This document shows, in pieces, positions 33,536-42,472 of a stretch of 51,625 bases of DNA; position 1 is the first letter of the stretch, and each line of letters opens with the position of its first letter. The notes under the pieces are model-generated. The model did not search any database, was not told the origin of the DNA, and saw nothing but the letters and a program-made list of their open reading frames with translations. Both the position numbers and the translations under genes were made by a program. Source of the DNA: Methylophaga sp. UBA2689 (GTDB taxonomy: Bacteria; Pseudomonadota; Gammaproteobacteria; Nitrosococcales; Methylophagaceae); the NCBI GenBank assembly GCA_002354555.1, contig DELT01000083.1:1-51625 (forward strand), in the 5' to 3' direction.

Positions 33536-34726
33536 TTAGATATCACTATGCGGACCAAATACTTCGTAATGAATTTGATCGGCAGCCACGTTTAAATCCA
33601 GTAGCTGCTGTTTGATAAACCGCATAAATTCAACTGGTCCACAGATATAAAAATGACCATCCGTCAGCGGCAGCTCAAATTGCAGGCGGTCTATCTTTAA
33701 CAAACCATTTAGCGCCTGATCATCTTCAGCATCATCCTGCTTATACCAATAATAATAATGCAGCTTCTCCAGCTGATTTGCCTTACTTTTAAGCTGCTCG
33801 GCATAGGTGTGCTGATTTTTATTCTGACAGGCATGCAAAAACCAGATGTGTTGTTCGGTCTGGCTGGCCAGCAGGGTCTCCAGCATAGCCATCATTGGTG
33901 TAATACCAACACCGGCAGATATCAGAACTGTCGGTTTGTCTAAATGGGCTAAATAGAAATCACCCGTGGGTGGCATTAGCTCAACATGGTCACCAACCTG
34001 TACTGAATCGTGTAAATGATTGGAAACGAGGCCAGCTCGAGGGTGAGATTCACGTTTGACACTGATCCGGTAACTTTCCCCATTAAATTTATCAGAAATA
34101 GAATATTGTCTGATTTCAATATTTTCTGCCTGCTCAGGTTTTACTCTAACGGCCAGATACTGACCGGGTTGGTAATTGGCAATTTCACCACCATCGACTG
34201 GAACAAAGGTAAAGCTGGTGACCAGTTCTGATTCCGGTTTTTTATCTTTAACTTTAAATAAACGTGAACCGGTCCAGCCACCGCTTTTGTTTTGGTATTC
34301 GCTATAGATATCCTGCTCACGACCAATTAACACTTTGGCTAATAGCCCATAGGCTTTAACCCATGCGTCGGCTACATCATCGGTAAATTCTTCGGGTGCC
34401 ATTTCACGTAGTGTTTCAATCAAATGATGACCGACAATCTGATATTGATCAGGCTGAATATCAAAACTGACATGTTTATGGGCCACCCTTTCGACCAGTT
34501 CACCTAAAGCACCCAGATCATCAATATGCTTGGCGTACATCGCTACAGCGCTGAACAAGGCAAATTGCTGTCTTCCGGTGGCCTGATTAGCAAGGTTAAA
34601 AATATCTTTCAATTCAGGGTTATGACTGAACATGCGTTTATAAAAATGATCGGTAACTTCAACCCCGGCATTTTCCAATAATGGGATGGTACTTTTAACT
34701 ATTTCAATGGTTCTGTTATCTAACAT
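33536..34726 (-). CDS. hmp: Flavohaemoglobin, nitric oxide dioxygenase Hmp
   Basis: 396 residues, identical in length to E. coli Hmp, from the ATG at 34726 with AGAGG upstream. The globin domain (1-145) shows DHFYKRMFSHNPELKDIFN, with the haem-ligand His in VAHKHVSF; the FAD domain has RQYSIS and the NAD domain VGITPMMAMLETL and HFYICGPVEFM. It converts NO and O2 to nitrate using NAD(P)H. A sigma-54 promoter at 34773-34788 and NorR-type sites at 34843-34896 lie between it and divergent norR, so NO induces it through NorR. Confidence 0.97.
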   Translation of the reverse strand: MLDNRTIEIVKSTIPLLENAGVEVTDHFYKRMFSHNPELKDIFNLANQATGRQQFALFSAVAMYAKHIDDLGALGELVERVAHKHVSFDIQPDQYQIVGHHLIETLREMAPEEFTDDVADAWVKAYGLLAKVLIGREQDIYSEYQNKSGGWTGSRLFKVKDKKPESELVTSFTFVPVDGGEIANYQPGQYLAVRVKPEQAENIEIRQYSISDKFNGESYRISVKRESHPRAGLVSNHLHDSVQVGDHVELMPPTGDFYLAHLDKPTVLISAGVGITPMMAMLETLLASQTEQHIWFLHACQNKNQHTYAEQLKSKANQLEKLHYYYWYKQDDAEDDQALNGLLKIDRLQFELPLTDGHFYICGPVEFMRFIKQQLLDLNVAADQIHYEVFGPHSDI

Positions 34727-34772
34727 AAATAACCTCTTAACGAATTCAAACAACTTGTTCTTTATTAGTGGT

Positions 34773-34788
34773 TGCAGAGGTTGTGCCA
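34773..34788 (-). promoter_or_regulatory. Sigma-54 promoter of hmp
   Basis: On the minus strand TGGCACAACCTCTGCA matches the -24/-12 consensus TGGCAC-N5-TTGCA with one mismatch and the required 10 bases between the GG and GC pairs. Transcription should start about 35 bases before the hmp ATG. Confidence 0.85.
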
Positions 34789-34842
34789 CTTATAAGAATC
34801 TTTATAAATCAATTAATTACATAAATACGCCTCACCCATTGT

Positions 34843-34896
34843 GTCACATTGACATGGAAGGAACGTGTCTTTTTGACCTTATAGTGCTAAATTGAC
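34843..34896. promoter_or_regulatory. NorR binding sites
   Basis: Two exact GT-N7-AC cores, at 34843-34853 (GTCACATTGAC) and 34867-34877 (GTCTTTTTGAC), and a weaker GC-N7-AC at 34886-34896. E. coli norVW has three such sites upstream of a sigma-54 promoter. The cluster lies about 80-135 bases upstream of the predicted hmp start, a normal place for an enhancer. Confidence 0.7.
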
Positions 34897-34920
34897 CTTA
34901 ATTGAATAATCGAGGTGGCT

Positions 34921-36543
34921 ATGCAAGATTTTGATTCAACCTTATTACTTGAAGTCGCACTGGATCTGGCGAACAGTATCAATAACGATGATCGTTTTGA
35001 TCGCCTGTTGGCATCAATTCGTAAGGCCATTAAATGTGATGCTGTTGCCTTATTGGGCCTGCATGAAAACCTGCTAACGCCTTTGGCCATTCAAGGCTTG
35101 TCCTCAGAAGTATTGGGTCGACGTTTTTATCTAACAGAACATCCCAGACTCGAGCAGCTATGCAATGCCAGCAAACCACTAATCTTTCCCGATAACTGTA
35201 ATTTACCTGATCCCTATGATGGTTTGTTATTGGCCAGAACCGGCGATCTTCCAGTGCATTCCTGTATGGGATTACCATTGTATTCGGACCAAAAAGTCAT
35301 TGGTCTGGTCACCATCGACAGTCTTCAGGCTGGCAGCTTTAACACTATAAGTCCCAAAACGCTTGAACTGATAGCCGCATTGTCTGCAGCAACATTGAAA
35401 ACTGCATTGGAATTTAAAAAGCTCGAAATCAGTGCCCAGCATGCTCAGCAACTTGTGCAGGAACTGACTCAGGAAGCCTTGTTAAAAGATGGGGGAGAGC
35501 TGATTGGTCAAAGCACTGCCATGCAGATTTTGAAAAACGAAATCCAGTTGGTCGCCGGCTCAGATTACACCGTGTTGATCACGGGTGAGACAGGAGTGGG
35601 TAAGGAGCTGGTTGCACGGACGGTGCATCAATTGTCATTGCGAAAAGATAAACCCTTAGTCCATATCAACTGTGCTTCTTTGCCTGAAACATTGGCTGAA
35701 GCCGAATTATTTGGACACACCAAAGGCGCTTTTACCGGAGCGGATCGTGAAAGAGCCGGTAAATTTCAATTAGCCCATGGTGGCACTCTGTTTCTTGATG
35801 AAGTCGGAGAGTTGCCGTTAGCCGTGCAAAGTAAGCTGCTGCGCGTATTGCAAAGTGGTGAAATACAACCGGTGGGTAAAGATAATGTCGAGCAGGTTAA
35901 TGTTCGCGTGATTGCGGCTACCAATCGTAATCTTGAAGAAGAGGTTAGCGAGGGACGTTTCAGAGCCGATCTGTACCACCGTTTATCGGTTTATCCAATC
36001 AAGGTCCCACCGTTAAAAGATAGAGAACAAGACGTGTTATTACTGGCGGGTTACTTTCTGGAAAAAACCAGTCGTAAATTAGGCATCAGGCAATTACGTC
36101 TTACCCAGGATGCAGAACAGGCTTTGACAAGCTATCACTGGCCGGGCAATGTTCGTGAACTGGAACATGTGATCAGCCGGGCATCGTTAAAAGCCAAAGC
36201 AAAACCGACGACTACCGGCATCATTTCATTAAATAGAGAGTTTCTTGAGTTACCAGCAACAACTATTGCTGAAAATTCAGTTAAAAATACCGCTGAATTC
36301 AAACCCAGTCTATCGCCCGACATGGATCTCAAAACCGCTACCAATGAATTTCAAAAACATTGCATTTTAACCGCTGTTACCCAAGCTGATGGTAACTGGA
36401 GTGAAGCGGCCCGATCGCTGAAAACCGATCGGGCCAATTTGGTCAGGATGGCAAAACGCCTAGGCGTTTCGATTAAGAAATCTGTTGTAAATCATGAATC
36501 AGGTTATGCGCTTAATGAAGCCATATCAATGACAAAACGATAA
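34921..36543 (+). CDS. norR: NO-responsive sigma-54 activator NorR
   Basis: 540 residues from the ATG at 34921 (GAGG before it). An N-terminal GAF domain (about 15-180), which in NorR carries the NO-binding iron, is followed by an AAA+ domain with Walker A GETGVGKE, the sigma-54 contact GAFTGAD, and LFLDEVGELP, and a C-terminal Fis-type helix-turn-helix (NWSEAARSLKTDRANLVRMAKRLG). It is longer than E. coli NorR (504), mainly at the C terminus. Divergent hmp, with matching sites and a sigma-54 promoter, supports the assignment. Its last 40 bp overlap the end of the convergent alcohol dehydrogenase gene. Confidence 0.93.
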   Translation: MQDFDSTLLLEVALDLANSINNDDRFDRLLASIRKAIKCDAVALLGLHENLLTPLAIQGLSSEVLGRRFYLTEHPRLEQLCNASKPLIFPDNCNLPDPYDGLLLARTGDLPVHSCMGLPLYSDQKVIGLVTIDSLQAGSFNTISPKTLELIAALSAATLKTALEFKKLEISAQHAQQLVQELTQEALLKDGGELIGQSTAMQILKNEIQLVAGSDYTVLITGETGVGKELVARTVHQLSLRKDKPLVHINCASLPETLAEAELFGHTKGAFTGADRERAGKFQLAHGGTLFLDEVGELPLAVQSKLLRVLQSGEIQPVGKDNVEQVNVRVIAATNRNLEEEVSEGRFRADLYHRLSVYPIKVPPLKDREQDVLLLAGYFLEKTSRKLGIRQLRLTQDAEQALTSYHWPGNVRELEHVISRASLKAKAKPTTTGIISLNREFLELPATTIAENSVKNTAEFKPSLSPDMDLKTATNEFQKHCILTAVTQADGNWSEAARSLKTDRANLVRMAKRLGVSIKKSVVNHESGYALNEAISMTKR

Positions 36544-37550
36544 CGTACATCAGATTTTTCCATACGATCAAAAGCCTCATTAATCTCATCCATTTTGATC
36601 ATTTCGCATTCTGGCAAGATGTTCATTCGACCACAAAAATCCAGCATTTCCTGCGTTTCGGCAATGCCACCTATCAACGAGCCCGCAATACGGCGACGTC
36701 CGAAAATCATAGGTGCCGTATTTGGCCCTTCAACCGGGCCGATCTGTCCAACCAAAACCAGCGTGGCATCATTATCCAGCAATGGAATGTAGGGATTCAG
36801 GTCATGATTGACCGGAACGGTATCGATAATTAAATCAAAGCTCGAACCCGCGCTTTCCATTGCTGCTTCTTCTTTAGAAACCAGAAAAGCATGTGCACCA
36901 AGATCTTTGGCATCCTGTTCTTTCTTTGGAGATGTACTGATAACTGTCACGTGAGCACCTAAACCCACCGCCAGTTTAATTGCCATATGGCCCAAACCGC
37001 CCATACCGACAACACCCACTCGGCTACCTGGACCCACGTTCCATTCTCTGAGTGGTGAATACGTGGTAATACCTGCACAAAGGAGTGGGGCGACAAGTGC
37101 CAGATCCAGATTTTCCGGGATACGTAATACAAACTCTTCACGAACCACCAGGTTTTTGGAATAACCACCATGGGTTATATCACCAGAAATTCTATCGGGA
37201 GAACCATAGGTCAAGGTAAATCCATTACGGCAGTATTGCTCGTGATCATTATGGCATTCATCACAATCCTGACAGCTATCTACCATACAACCTACAGCCA
37301 CATTATCACCCGGTTTAAATTTGGTCACCGCAGATCCAACTTCGATAACACGGCCAACAATTTCATGGCCAGGTACCACAGGATAAGTCGAGCTTCCCCA
37401 ATCATTTCTCGCCACATGCAAATCAGAATGGCAGACACCGCAATAAAGAATTTCCATGGCAATGTCATTGTCACGTAATGCACGTCGTTCAAAAGATAAC
37501 GGTGCTAAGGGAGAATCAGAAGATTGAGCTGCATAACCGATAGTTTTCAT
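36504..37550 (-). CDS. Zinc-dependent NAD(P) alcohol dehydrogenase (YahK/AdhA-like)
   Basis: 348 residues. Catalytic zinc ligands lie in CGVCHSD and PGHE, and structural zinc ligands in the Cys cluster [15 protein letters not shown]; the cofactor loop is [15 protein letters not shown]. The YahK/cinnamyl-alcohol-dehydrogenase branch reduces aldehydes with NADPH. It could detoxify aldehydes in a methylotroph, though formaldehyde use is not shown. Its end overlaps the norR end by 40 bp, tail to tail. A lone gene with an ATG at 37550. Confidence 0.92.
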   Translation of the reverse strand: MKTIGYAAQSSDSPLAPLSFERRALRDNDIAMEILYCGVCHSDLHVARNDWGSSTYPVVPGHEIVGRVIEVGSAVTKFKPGDNVAVGCMVDSCQDCDECHNDHEQYCRNGFTLTYGSPDRISGDITHGGYSKNLVVREEFVLRIPENLDLALVAPLLCAGITTYSPLREWNVGPGSRVGVVGMGGLGHMAIKLAVGLGAHVTVISTSPKKEQDAKDLGAHAFLVSKEEAAMESAGSSFDLIIDTVPVNHDLNPYIPLLDNDATLVLVGQIGPVEGPNTAPMIFGRRRIAGSLIGGIAETQEMLDFCGRMNILPECEMIKMDEINEAFDRMEKSDVRYRFVIDMASLSA

Positions 37551-37720
37551 AAGAAGATTCCTAATGGTAGTTAAACAAGTTGACGGGAGAATTACACGAG
37601 ATGCTATTTAGATAAATAGGATTAATTAAAATATTTCAGATGGTATTAACTAAACATTAACCCCAATCAAATAATCAATAAGCGGAAGTCACCATAGAGA
37701 ATATGATCAGGAATATAAGT

Positions 37721-38071
37721 CTAAAGATTAATGCCAAATGACCGTAATGCAACCAGCATAAAGTAATAACCAACAACGGTGGCACCGATTGCAATCAAGA
37801 GGCTCCAGTAAAAATGTACGCCCATGTTCAGCAAAATTGGCAAGGTAATAAACAAAGCCAAAGAGGGAAGAACCAACCAGAAAATATTGGATGCCAAGAT
37901 ACTGGTTTTTGTTACATCGCCCGTTTCTTGATACAACCAAATGATGGCAATAACTGAAATCAAAGGCACTGAGGCCATAATGGCACCAAAGACTGAACTT
38001 CGTTTAGCTAGTTCAGAAATTACGACAATAACAACAGCGCTAACAACAACTTTAGTTATGTAGTACCACAT
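37721..38071 (-). CDS. DUF3147 family membrane protein
   Basis: 116 residues, four membrane helices, with the family marks KVVVSAVVIVVISELAKRSS and ASVPLISVIAIIWLYQETGD followed by VLPSLALFITLPILL. Function unknown; the family is often called inner-membrane protein of unknown role. It is on the same strand as the LysR gene upstream (81 bp gap), so the two could share a transcript. A shorter overlapping frame on the same strand is ignored. Confidence 0.85.
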   Translation of the reverse strand: MWYYITKVVVSAVVIVVISELAKRSSVFGAIMASVPLISVIAIIWLYQETGDVTKTSILASNIFWLVLPSLALFITLPILLNMGVHFYWSLLIAIGATVVGYYFMLVALRSFGINL

Positions 38072-38152
38072 AGGCCACCTGAATTAGTTGATAAAAATTT
38101 CGCTAGCCTCTATATCCGTTTTTCAATCTTAAATCATCGCTATTCAACAATA

Positions 38153-38995
38153 TCACAACCATGGTTCAGATATTTTCCCCGCCTTAAATAGTGCATTAAG
38201 CACTTTTTGAAAGAGCGCATTTTTGGTCTGCTTTTTATGCATCATATACACAGGAAAAGTAAATTCTGGATAATTATCAACCTTGATCAAATCTCCTGAA
38301 TGTAAATATTTTTGGACTACACGTGTTCGAAAATAACCGCTGCCACCATTTTCCAGAATGTGCTGGAGTGCGAGCTGACCAAGATTAATAGTCAGCTTGG
38401 GTCTTGCCAGATGTGGAAGAGCGATATCATGCTGTTTACGGAAATATTCTCCCCAATCTACATATATATAGGGTTCAGCTTTGTTTTTAGATGAGACAAA
38501 GATCAGTTTTTCTTCCAGAACTTGTTCAACTTGTATTCCAGGGCCGTATTCCGGTTGATGTACCACAATGACATCTAATAAACCTTGCTGGAGTTTGTGA
38601 TGCAACGATGTTCGTTCACCGATTTCTGCATTAATCGCCGTTTCGGAAATATCCTGACTAAGATTATTTAGCCACTGAAGCATTAACGGACTCCAAAGAC
38701 TGATTTCGCCAGCAATATTGAAAATAGTTTCGGTACCTGTCGGTAACGGTAAATTTCGCTTGGCTCCTTCCCATGCCTGCACAATCGCTACCGCATGTTC
38801 AATAAACTTTTCACCATCAAGCGTAGTAGTAGCACCTGAGCGATTCCTGATAAATAACCGGCAACCAAGCTGATTTTCAAGGTTATGCACACGAGCAGTA
38901 ACTGTGGTTTGAGTCACATTCAGTTTTACTGCCGCAGCCCCGAAACTGCCTAAGCGAATGATTTCCAGAAAAGTACGAGCCTGATTAATATCCAT
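38153..38995 (-). CDS. LysR-family transcriptional regulator
   Basis: 280 residues from the ATG at 38995; a TTG one codon earlier is ignored. The N-terminal winged helix has the family pattern ARTFLEIIRLGSFGAAAVKLNVTQTTVTARVHNLENQLGCRLFIR. The C-terminal effector domain follows, with the usual TTTLDGEKF hinge region. It is divergent from ccoN. An AGATAT-N12-ATATCT inverted repeat at 39018-39041 in the shared intergenic region is a possible binding site. The inducer is unknown. Confidence 0.9.
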   Translation of the reverse strand: MDINQARTFLEIIRLGSFGAAAVKLNVTQTTVTARVHNLENQLGCRLFIRNRSGATTTLDGEKFIEHAVAIVQAWEGAKRNLPLPTGTETIFNIAGEISLWSPLMLQWLNNLSQDISETAINAEIGERTSLHHKLQQGLLDVIVVHQPEYGPGIQVEQVLEEKLIFVSSKNKAEPYIYVDWGEYFRKQHDIALPHLARPKLTINLGQLALQHILENGGSGYFRTRVVQKYLHSGDLIKVDNYPEFTFPVYMMHKKQTKNALFQKVLNALFKAGKISEPWL

Positions 38996-39017
38996 CAATA
39001 ATTTTGATTTTAAATAA

Positions 39018-39041
39018 AGATATTATTCATTATACATATCT
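39018..39041. promoter_or_regulatory. Possible LysR operator between lysR and ccoN
   Basis: AGATAT (39018-39023) and ATATCT (39036-39041) form a short inverted repeat 22 bp upstream of the lysR ATG and 57 bp upstream of the ccoN ATG. LysR sites usually contain T-N11-A. The match is weak because the sequence is AT-rich. Confidence 0.3.
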
Positions 39042-39097
39042 AAAAGGAGGGTCCAAACTACTCGTAACAATGATAATCAAAGAATTTGGATTTCAAT

Positions 39098-40525
39098 ATG
39101 AATACTAAAGAACATCAAAATTACAATTATGATGTGGTGAAGTATTTCAGTGTCAGTGCGTGTATTTATTTAGTGCTTGGCACGGCAGTCGGCGTATGGA
39201 TTGCATCAGAGCTCGCCTGGCCATTTCTTAACTTTGATATCCCCTATATTACATTTGGACGCTTACGTCCTGTCCATACCAATATCGTTGTGTATGGCTT
39301 TGGTGGATCTGTATTAATGGTGACAGCCTATTATGTGATCCAACGAACTTGCGGTGTACGACTCTGGAGCGATGCCATGGCGTGGTTCACTTTCTGGGGG
39401 TGGAATTTATATGTTATTGGCGCCATGATCACTTTGCCATTAGGTATTACCCAAGGTAAGGAATATGCAGAGCTGGAATGGCCGCTTGATATCCTGCTGG
39501 CCGTAGTCTGGCTCACCTATACGATTAACTTCATCCTCACATTGAGTCATCGAAAAAACACCCACATCTATGTTGCTAACTGGTTTTTCCTGGCCATGAT
39601 GATCATGTTTACTTACTTGCATGTGATTAACAGTCTGTCGATACCAGTGAGCATGTGGAAGTCCTATTCCATCTTTGCCGGCGTTCAGGATGCGATGGTT
39701 CAATGGTGGTGGGGCCACAATGCCATTGGGTTTTATCTGACTGCTGGCTTTTTGGGAATCATGTATTACTTCGTACCAAAACAAGCTGAGCGACCAATCT
39801 ATTCCTATCGTTTATCGGTCATCCACTTTTGGGCATTGATTTTTGGCTATGTCTGGCTCGGTGCTCATCATCTTCAATACACAGCGTTACCTGACTGGAC
39901 AGGCTCTCTGGGTGCCGCCATTTCATTGGCGATGATCATTCCGTCCTGGGGCGGGGCGTTAAATGGGATGTTTACACTCAGTGGGGCGTGGGACAAACTT
40001 CGAACAGACTATATTCTACGTTTTTTAATTGTATCGCTCGCCTTCTACGCCATGTCCACTTTCGAAGGACCGGTGATGGCTTCCAAAACGGTCAATGCGT
40101 TATCGCATTACACCGACTGGACAATTGGGCATGTGCACTCTGGCGCTTTAGGGTGGGTCGCCATGGTTTCAATTGGCGCGTTATATCATATGGTTGAACG
40201 GATGTGGAACACCACCATGTTTTCCGTCAGCTTAGTCAATGTGCATTTCTGGTTGGCCACCATAGGCACAGCAATTTATATCACCTCTATGTGGGTGGCT
40301 GGAATCATGCAGGGGTTAATGTGGCGTGCCTATGACGAGTATGGGAATTTGTCTTATACCTTTGTAGAGTCCGTGGCACAGATGCATCCTTATTACATTA
40401 TGCGAGCCATGGGAGGATTTATATTCTTTTGTGGCGCAGTAGTGATGTTATTTAATGTAATCACAACGATTTATCTTGCTAATAAAAAAGCATCAGAAAT
40501 AAAAGTGACATTGCAACCAGGTTAA
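39098..40525 (+). CDS. ccoN: Orphan cbb3-type cytochrome oxidase catalytic subunit CcoN
   Basis: 475 residues, twelve membrane helices, closely matching CcoN of Pseudomonas. It keeps the haem and CuB ligands ([44 protein letters not shown] with the cross-linked Tyr six residues before the His pair, [12 protein letters not shown]) and the acidic pair in [13 protein letters not shown]. No ccoO or ccoP follows; only a CcoQ-like peptide and then nirK. Orphan CcoN proteins can replace the main subunit in cbb3 oxidases, and cbb3 enzymes have some NO-reductase activity. Start chosen at the ATG 39098; an in-frame TTG lies four codons upstream. Confidence 0.93.
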   Translation: MNTKEHQNYNYDVVKYFSVSACIYLVLGTAVGVWIASELAWPFLNFDIPYITFGRLRPVHTNIVVYGFGGSVLMVTAYYVIQRTCGVRLWSDAMAWFTFWGWNLYVIGAMITLPLGITQGKEYAELEWPLDILLAVVWLTYTINFILTLSHRKNTHIYVANWFFLAMMIMFTYLHVINSLSIPVSMWKSYSIFAGVQDAMVQWWWGHNAIGFYLTAGFLGIMYYFVPKQAERPIYSYRLSVIHFWALIFGYVWLGAHHLQYTALPDWTGSLGAAISLAMIIPSWGGALNGMFTLSGAWDKLRTDYILRFLIVSLAFYAMSTFEGPVMASKTVNALSHYTDWTIGHVHSGALGWVAMVSIGALYHMVERMWNTTMFSVSLVNVHFWLATIGTAIYITSMWVAGIMQGLMWRAYDEYGNLSYTFVESVAQMHPYYIMRAMGGFIFFCGAVVMLFNVITTIYLANKKASEIKVTLQPG

Positions 40526-40526
40526 T

Positions 40527-40733
40527 ATGATGGATATTTTGTGGTTGTTTGCAAAAATAATTGTGGCATTTTTAACATCACATTGGCTGGTTGTGGTGAC
40601 GTTTTTTATTGGCCTGTGTTGCATGCTGGTAATAGCATTATCGGTATTTCACCCAGATAATAAAAAGGTATATGACTCGCATGCCAATATTGCCTTAGAG
40701 GATTTTCTGGAAGGTGAAAAACCTCAACATTAA
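40527..40733 (+). CDS. CcoQ-like small membrane subunit
   Basis: 68 residues; an ATG at 40527 (or 40530) one base after the ccoN stop. One or two membrane helices (ILWLFAKIIVAFLTSHWLVVVTFFIGLCCMLVIALSVF) are followed by a hydrophilic tail, DNKKVYDSHANIALEDFLEGEKPQH. The arrangement after CcoN and the tail resemble the small subunit CcoQ, which stabilises the oxidase, but the similarity is loose and the protein is a little longer than typical. Confidence 0.75.
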   Translation: MMDILWLFAKIIVAFLTSHWLVVVTFFIGLCCMLVIALSVFHPDNKKVYDSHANIALEDFLEGEKPQH

Positions 40734-40866
40734 AAATCCAAGTCTTACTTTTCTATATTTTTATAAATGCGCATTACCGGGCTTATATTATTCTTTTTTG
40801 TTATATTCCTGATAAGTAATCTTTGGCTTTAATCGCGAAAGTCTCCGTTTTCATCTAGGAACGATA

Positions 40867-42177
40867 ATGAATCTTTACCGGCTTTCAAATATATTGGCCA
40901 TTACTGTGGCCGTGGCGTTATTACTCAGTGTGATGGTGATATTGGCTCTTGGTGGATTTTCGCTATTAGCTTATCTCAAAACCAGTTTGATCCAGATGTT
41001 TGGTTTTGTCATTGCTGCAACGGCTTCGCTATTTTTCTTTATGCGACTGATTCATCAAATGCACTCCCGTGCTTATGTCATGTCGATGGTGATATTTATT
41101 GTGGGCATAGCGCTATTTCTGTCTGTATCTATTGGCAGAATGTATATGTTTCAGTACCCGATGTACGTTGAATCATACGGTCCGGGGAAAGGCCCAGGTT
41201 TGCCCTTAAATAATGTGCTGACATTCTTTCGGCATATCGGTCAATTTGAGTGGATTGATGATATTGCTCATGATCCCAATAGTGTGCCTGCTCCAGTTAC
41301 TAGTCAGAACAGCGCACCAGAAAACATAACCAAAATCACTCTGGAAACTAAAGAAGTTCTGGCTGAACTTGCGCCGGGTATCACGTTTAATTACTGGACA
41401 TTTAACGGAACAGTTCCAGGACCGATGATTCGGGTTAAAGAGGGCGATACAGTCGAGCTCACATTACATAACCACGCGACCAGCCTGCATCAGCATAATA
41501 TTGACCTGCATGCCGTCACCGGCCCAGGTGGAGGTGGCGAAGCCACCGTGGTCGAACCTGGCGAAAGTAAAATCATACGATTCAAAACACTCAATCCTGG
41601 GCTATTTGTTTATCACTGCGCTGTACCTAATATGGCGGTGCATATGACGCATGGCATGTATGGCCTCATTCTGGTTGAGCCTGAAGCAGGTTTGCCAGCC
41701 GTGGATAAAGAGTTTTATCTGATGCAGGGAGAGTTGTACACCACCGGTGCGATTGGCCGGAAAGGATTGCAGGTGTTTGATGCTAAAAAAATGCTCGATT
41801 CTGAACCGGAATATGTCGTGTTTAATGGACGAACCGGCGCTGTTGTCGACAATATGCAGGTGAATGTCGGTGATACCGTCAGACTGTTTATCGGTAATGG
41901 CGGAGTGGCGATGAGTTCCTCATTTCATCTGGTCGGCGAGATCTTTGATACGGTATACCCTGAAGCCTCTATGAATGGCGCGCAATTCAAGAATGTACAA
42001 ACCACGAATATCCCGGCCGGTGGCGCCACTATTGTGGAGTTTAAAGTGGATTATCCTGGGAATTATGTGCTGGTTGATCATGCCTTGATGAGAACAGATA
42101 AAGGCGCCTGGGGTGTTATTGAGGCTATCGGAGAAAAAGATCCGGATATTTTTAAGGAAATAGAAACCAATCCTTAA
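40867..42177 (+). CDS. nirK: AniA-class copper nitrite reductase with N-terminal membrane domain
   Basis: 436 residues. The C-terminal part (from about 150) is a two-cupredoxin nitrite reductase close to Neisseria AniA. Type 1 copper: H210, C251, H259, M264; type 2 copper: H215, H250, H405; catalytic Asp213 and His354 are all present. It makes NO from nitrite. Unlike AniA it has no lipoprotein signal; instead residues about 8-95 form three membrane helices, placing the reductase in the periplasm. A linker of about 50 residues follows. A promoter region (40734-40866) with a palindrome AATGCGCATT at 40766-40775 separates it from ccoN. nnrS and norR nearby fit NO chemistry. Confidence 0.93.
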   Translation: MNLYRLSNILAITVAVALLLSVMVILALGGFSLLAYLKTSLIQMFGFVIAATASLFFFMRLIHQMHSRAYVMSMVIFIVGIALFLSVSIGRMYMFQYPMYVESYGPGKGPGLPLNNVLTFFRHIGQFEWIDDIAHDPNSVPAPVTSQNSAPENITKITLETKEVLAELAPGITFNYWTFNGTVPGPMIRVKEGDTVELTLHNHATSLHQHNIDLHAVTGPGGGGEATVVEPGESKIIRFKTLNPGLFVYHCAVPNMAVHMTHGMYGLILVEPEAGLPAVDKEFYLMQGELYTTGAIGRKGLQVFDAKKMLDSEPEYVVFNGRTGAVVDNMQVNVGDTVRLFIGNGGVAMSSSFHLVGEIFDTVYPEASMNGAQFKNVQTTNIPAGGATIVEFKVDYPGNYVLVDHALMRTDKGAWGVIEAIGEKDPDIFKEIETNP

Positions 42178-42190
42178 CAAAATTTTCAAG

Positions 42191-42215
42191 CTGAACCAGC
42201 ATTGATCAGGTTCAG
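42191..42215 (+). terminator. Weak hairpin after nirK
   Basis: CTGAACC and GGTTCAG pair around an 11-base loop 14 bp after the nirK stop. No T run follows, so it may only slow transcription or protect the 3' end before the DUF2945 gene. Confidence 0.4.
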
Positions 42216-42244
42216 TTATCTAAAATTGATTTGGAGGAAGCTTT

Positions 42245-42472
42245 ATGTCTCACAAATTCAAGGTCGGTGACCATGTCACCTGGAATTCCGAAGCAGGTAA
42301 AGTTGGAGGCACGATCAGCAAAGTTCACACACAGGATTTTGATTACAAAGGTCACACACATCGCGCATCCAAAGATGATCCTCAATACGAAATCAAAAGC
42401 GATAAAACCGATCATATCGCCGCGCACAAAGAGTCAGCACTAACAAAAACATCGAGCAAACAGAAATCATAA
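42245..42472 (+). CDS. DUF2945 (TUDOR-like, hypervirulence-associated) small protein
   Basis: 75 residues, highly charged, after a strong ribosome site (TTGGAGGAAG). It carries the family core FKVGDHVTWNSEAGKVGGTISKV and DPQYEIKSDKTDHIAAHKESALTK. Function is unknown; the fold is an SH3/TUDOR-like barrel. It overlaps the DUF488 gene by one base, a pairing often seen. The pair sits between nirK and nnrS. Confidence 0.88.
   Translation: MSHKFKVGDHVTWNSEAGKVGGTISKVHTQDFDYKGHTHRASKDDPQYEIKSDKTDHIAAHKESALTKTSSKQKS

Noticed and set aside
39001-39097. FNR box before ccoN
   Set aside because: TTGATTTTAAATAA matches only one half of the TTGAT-N4-ATCAA consensus.
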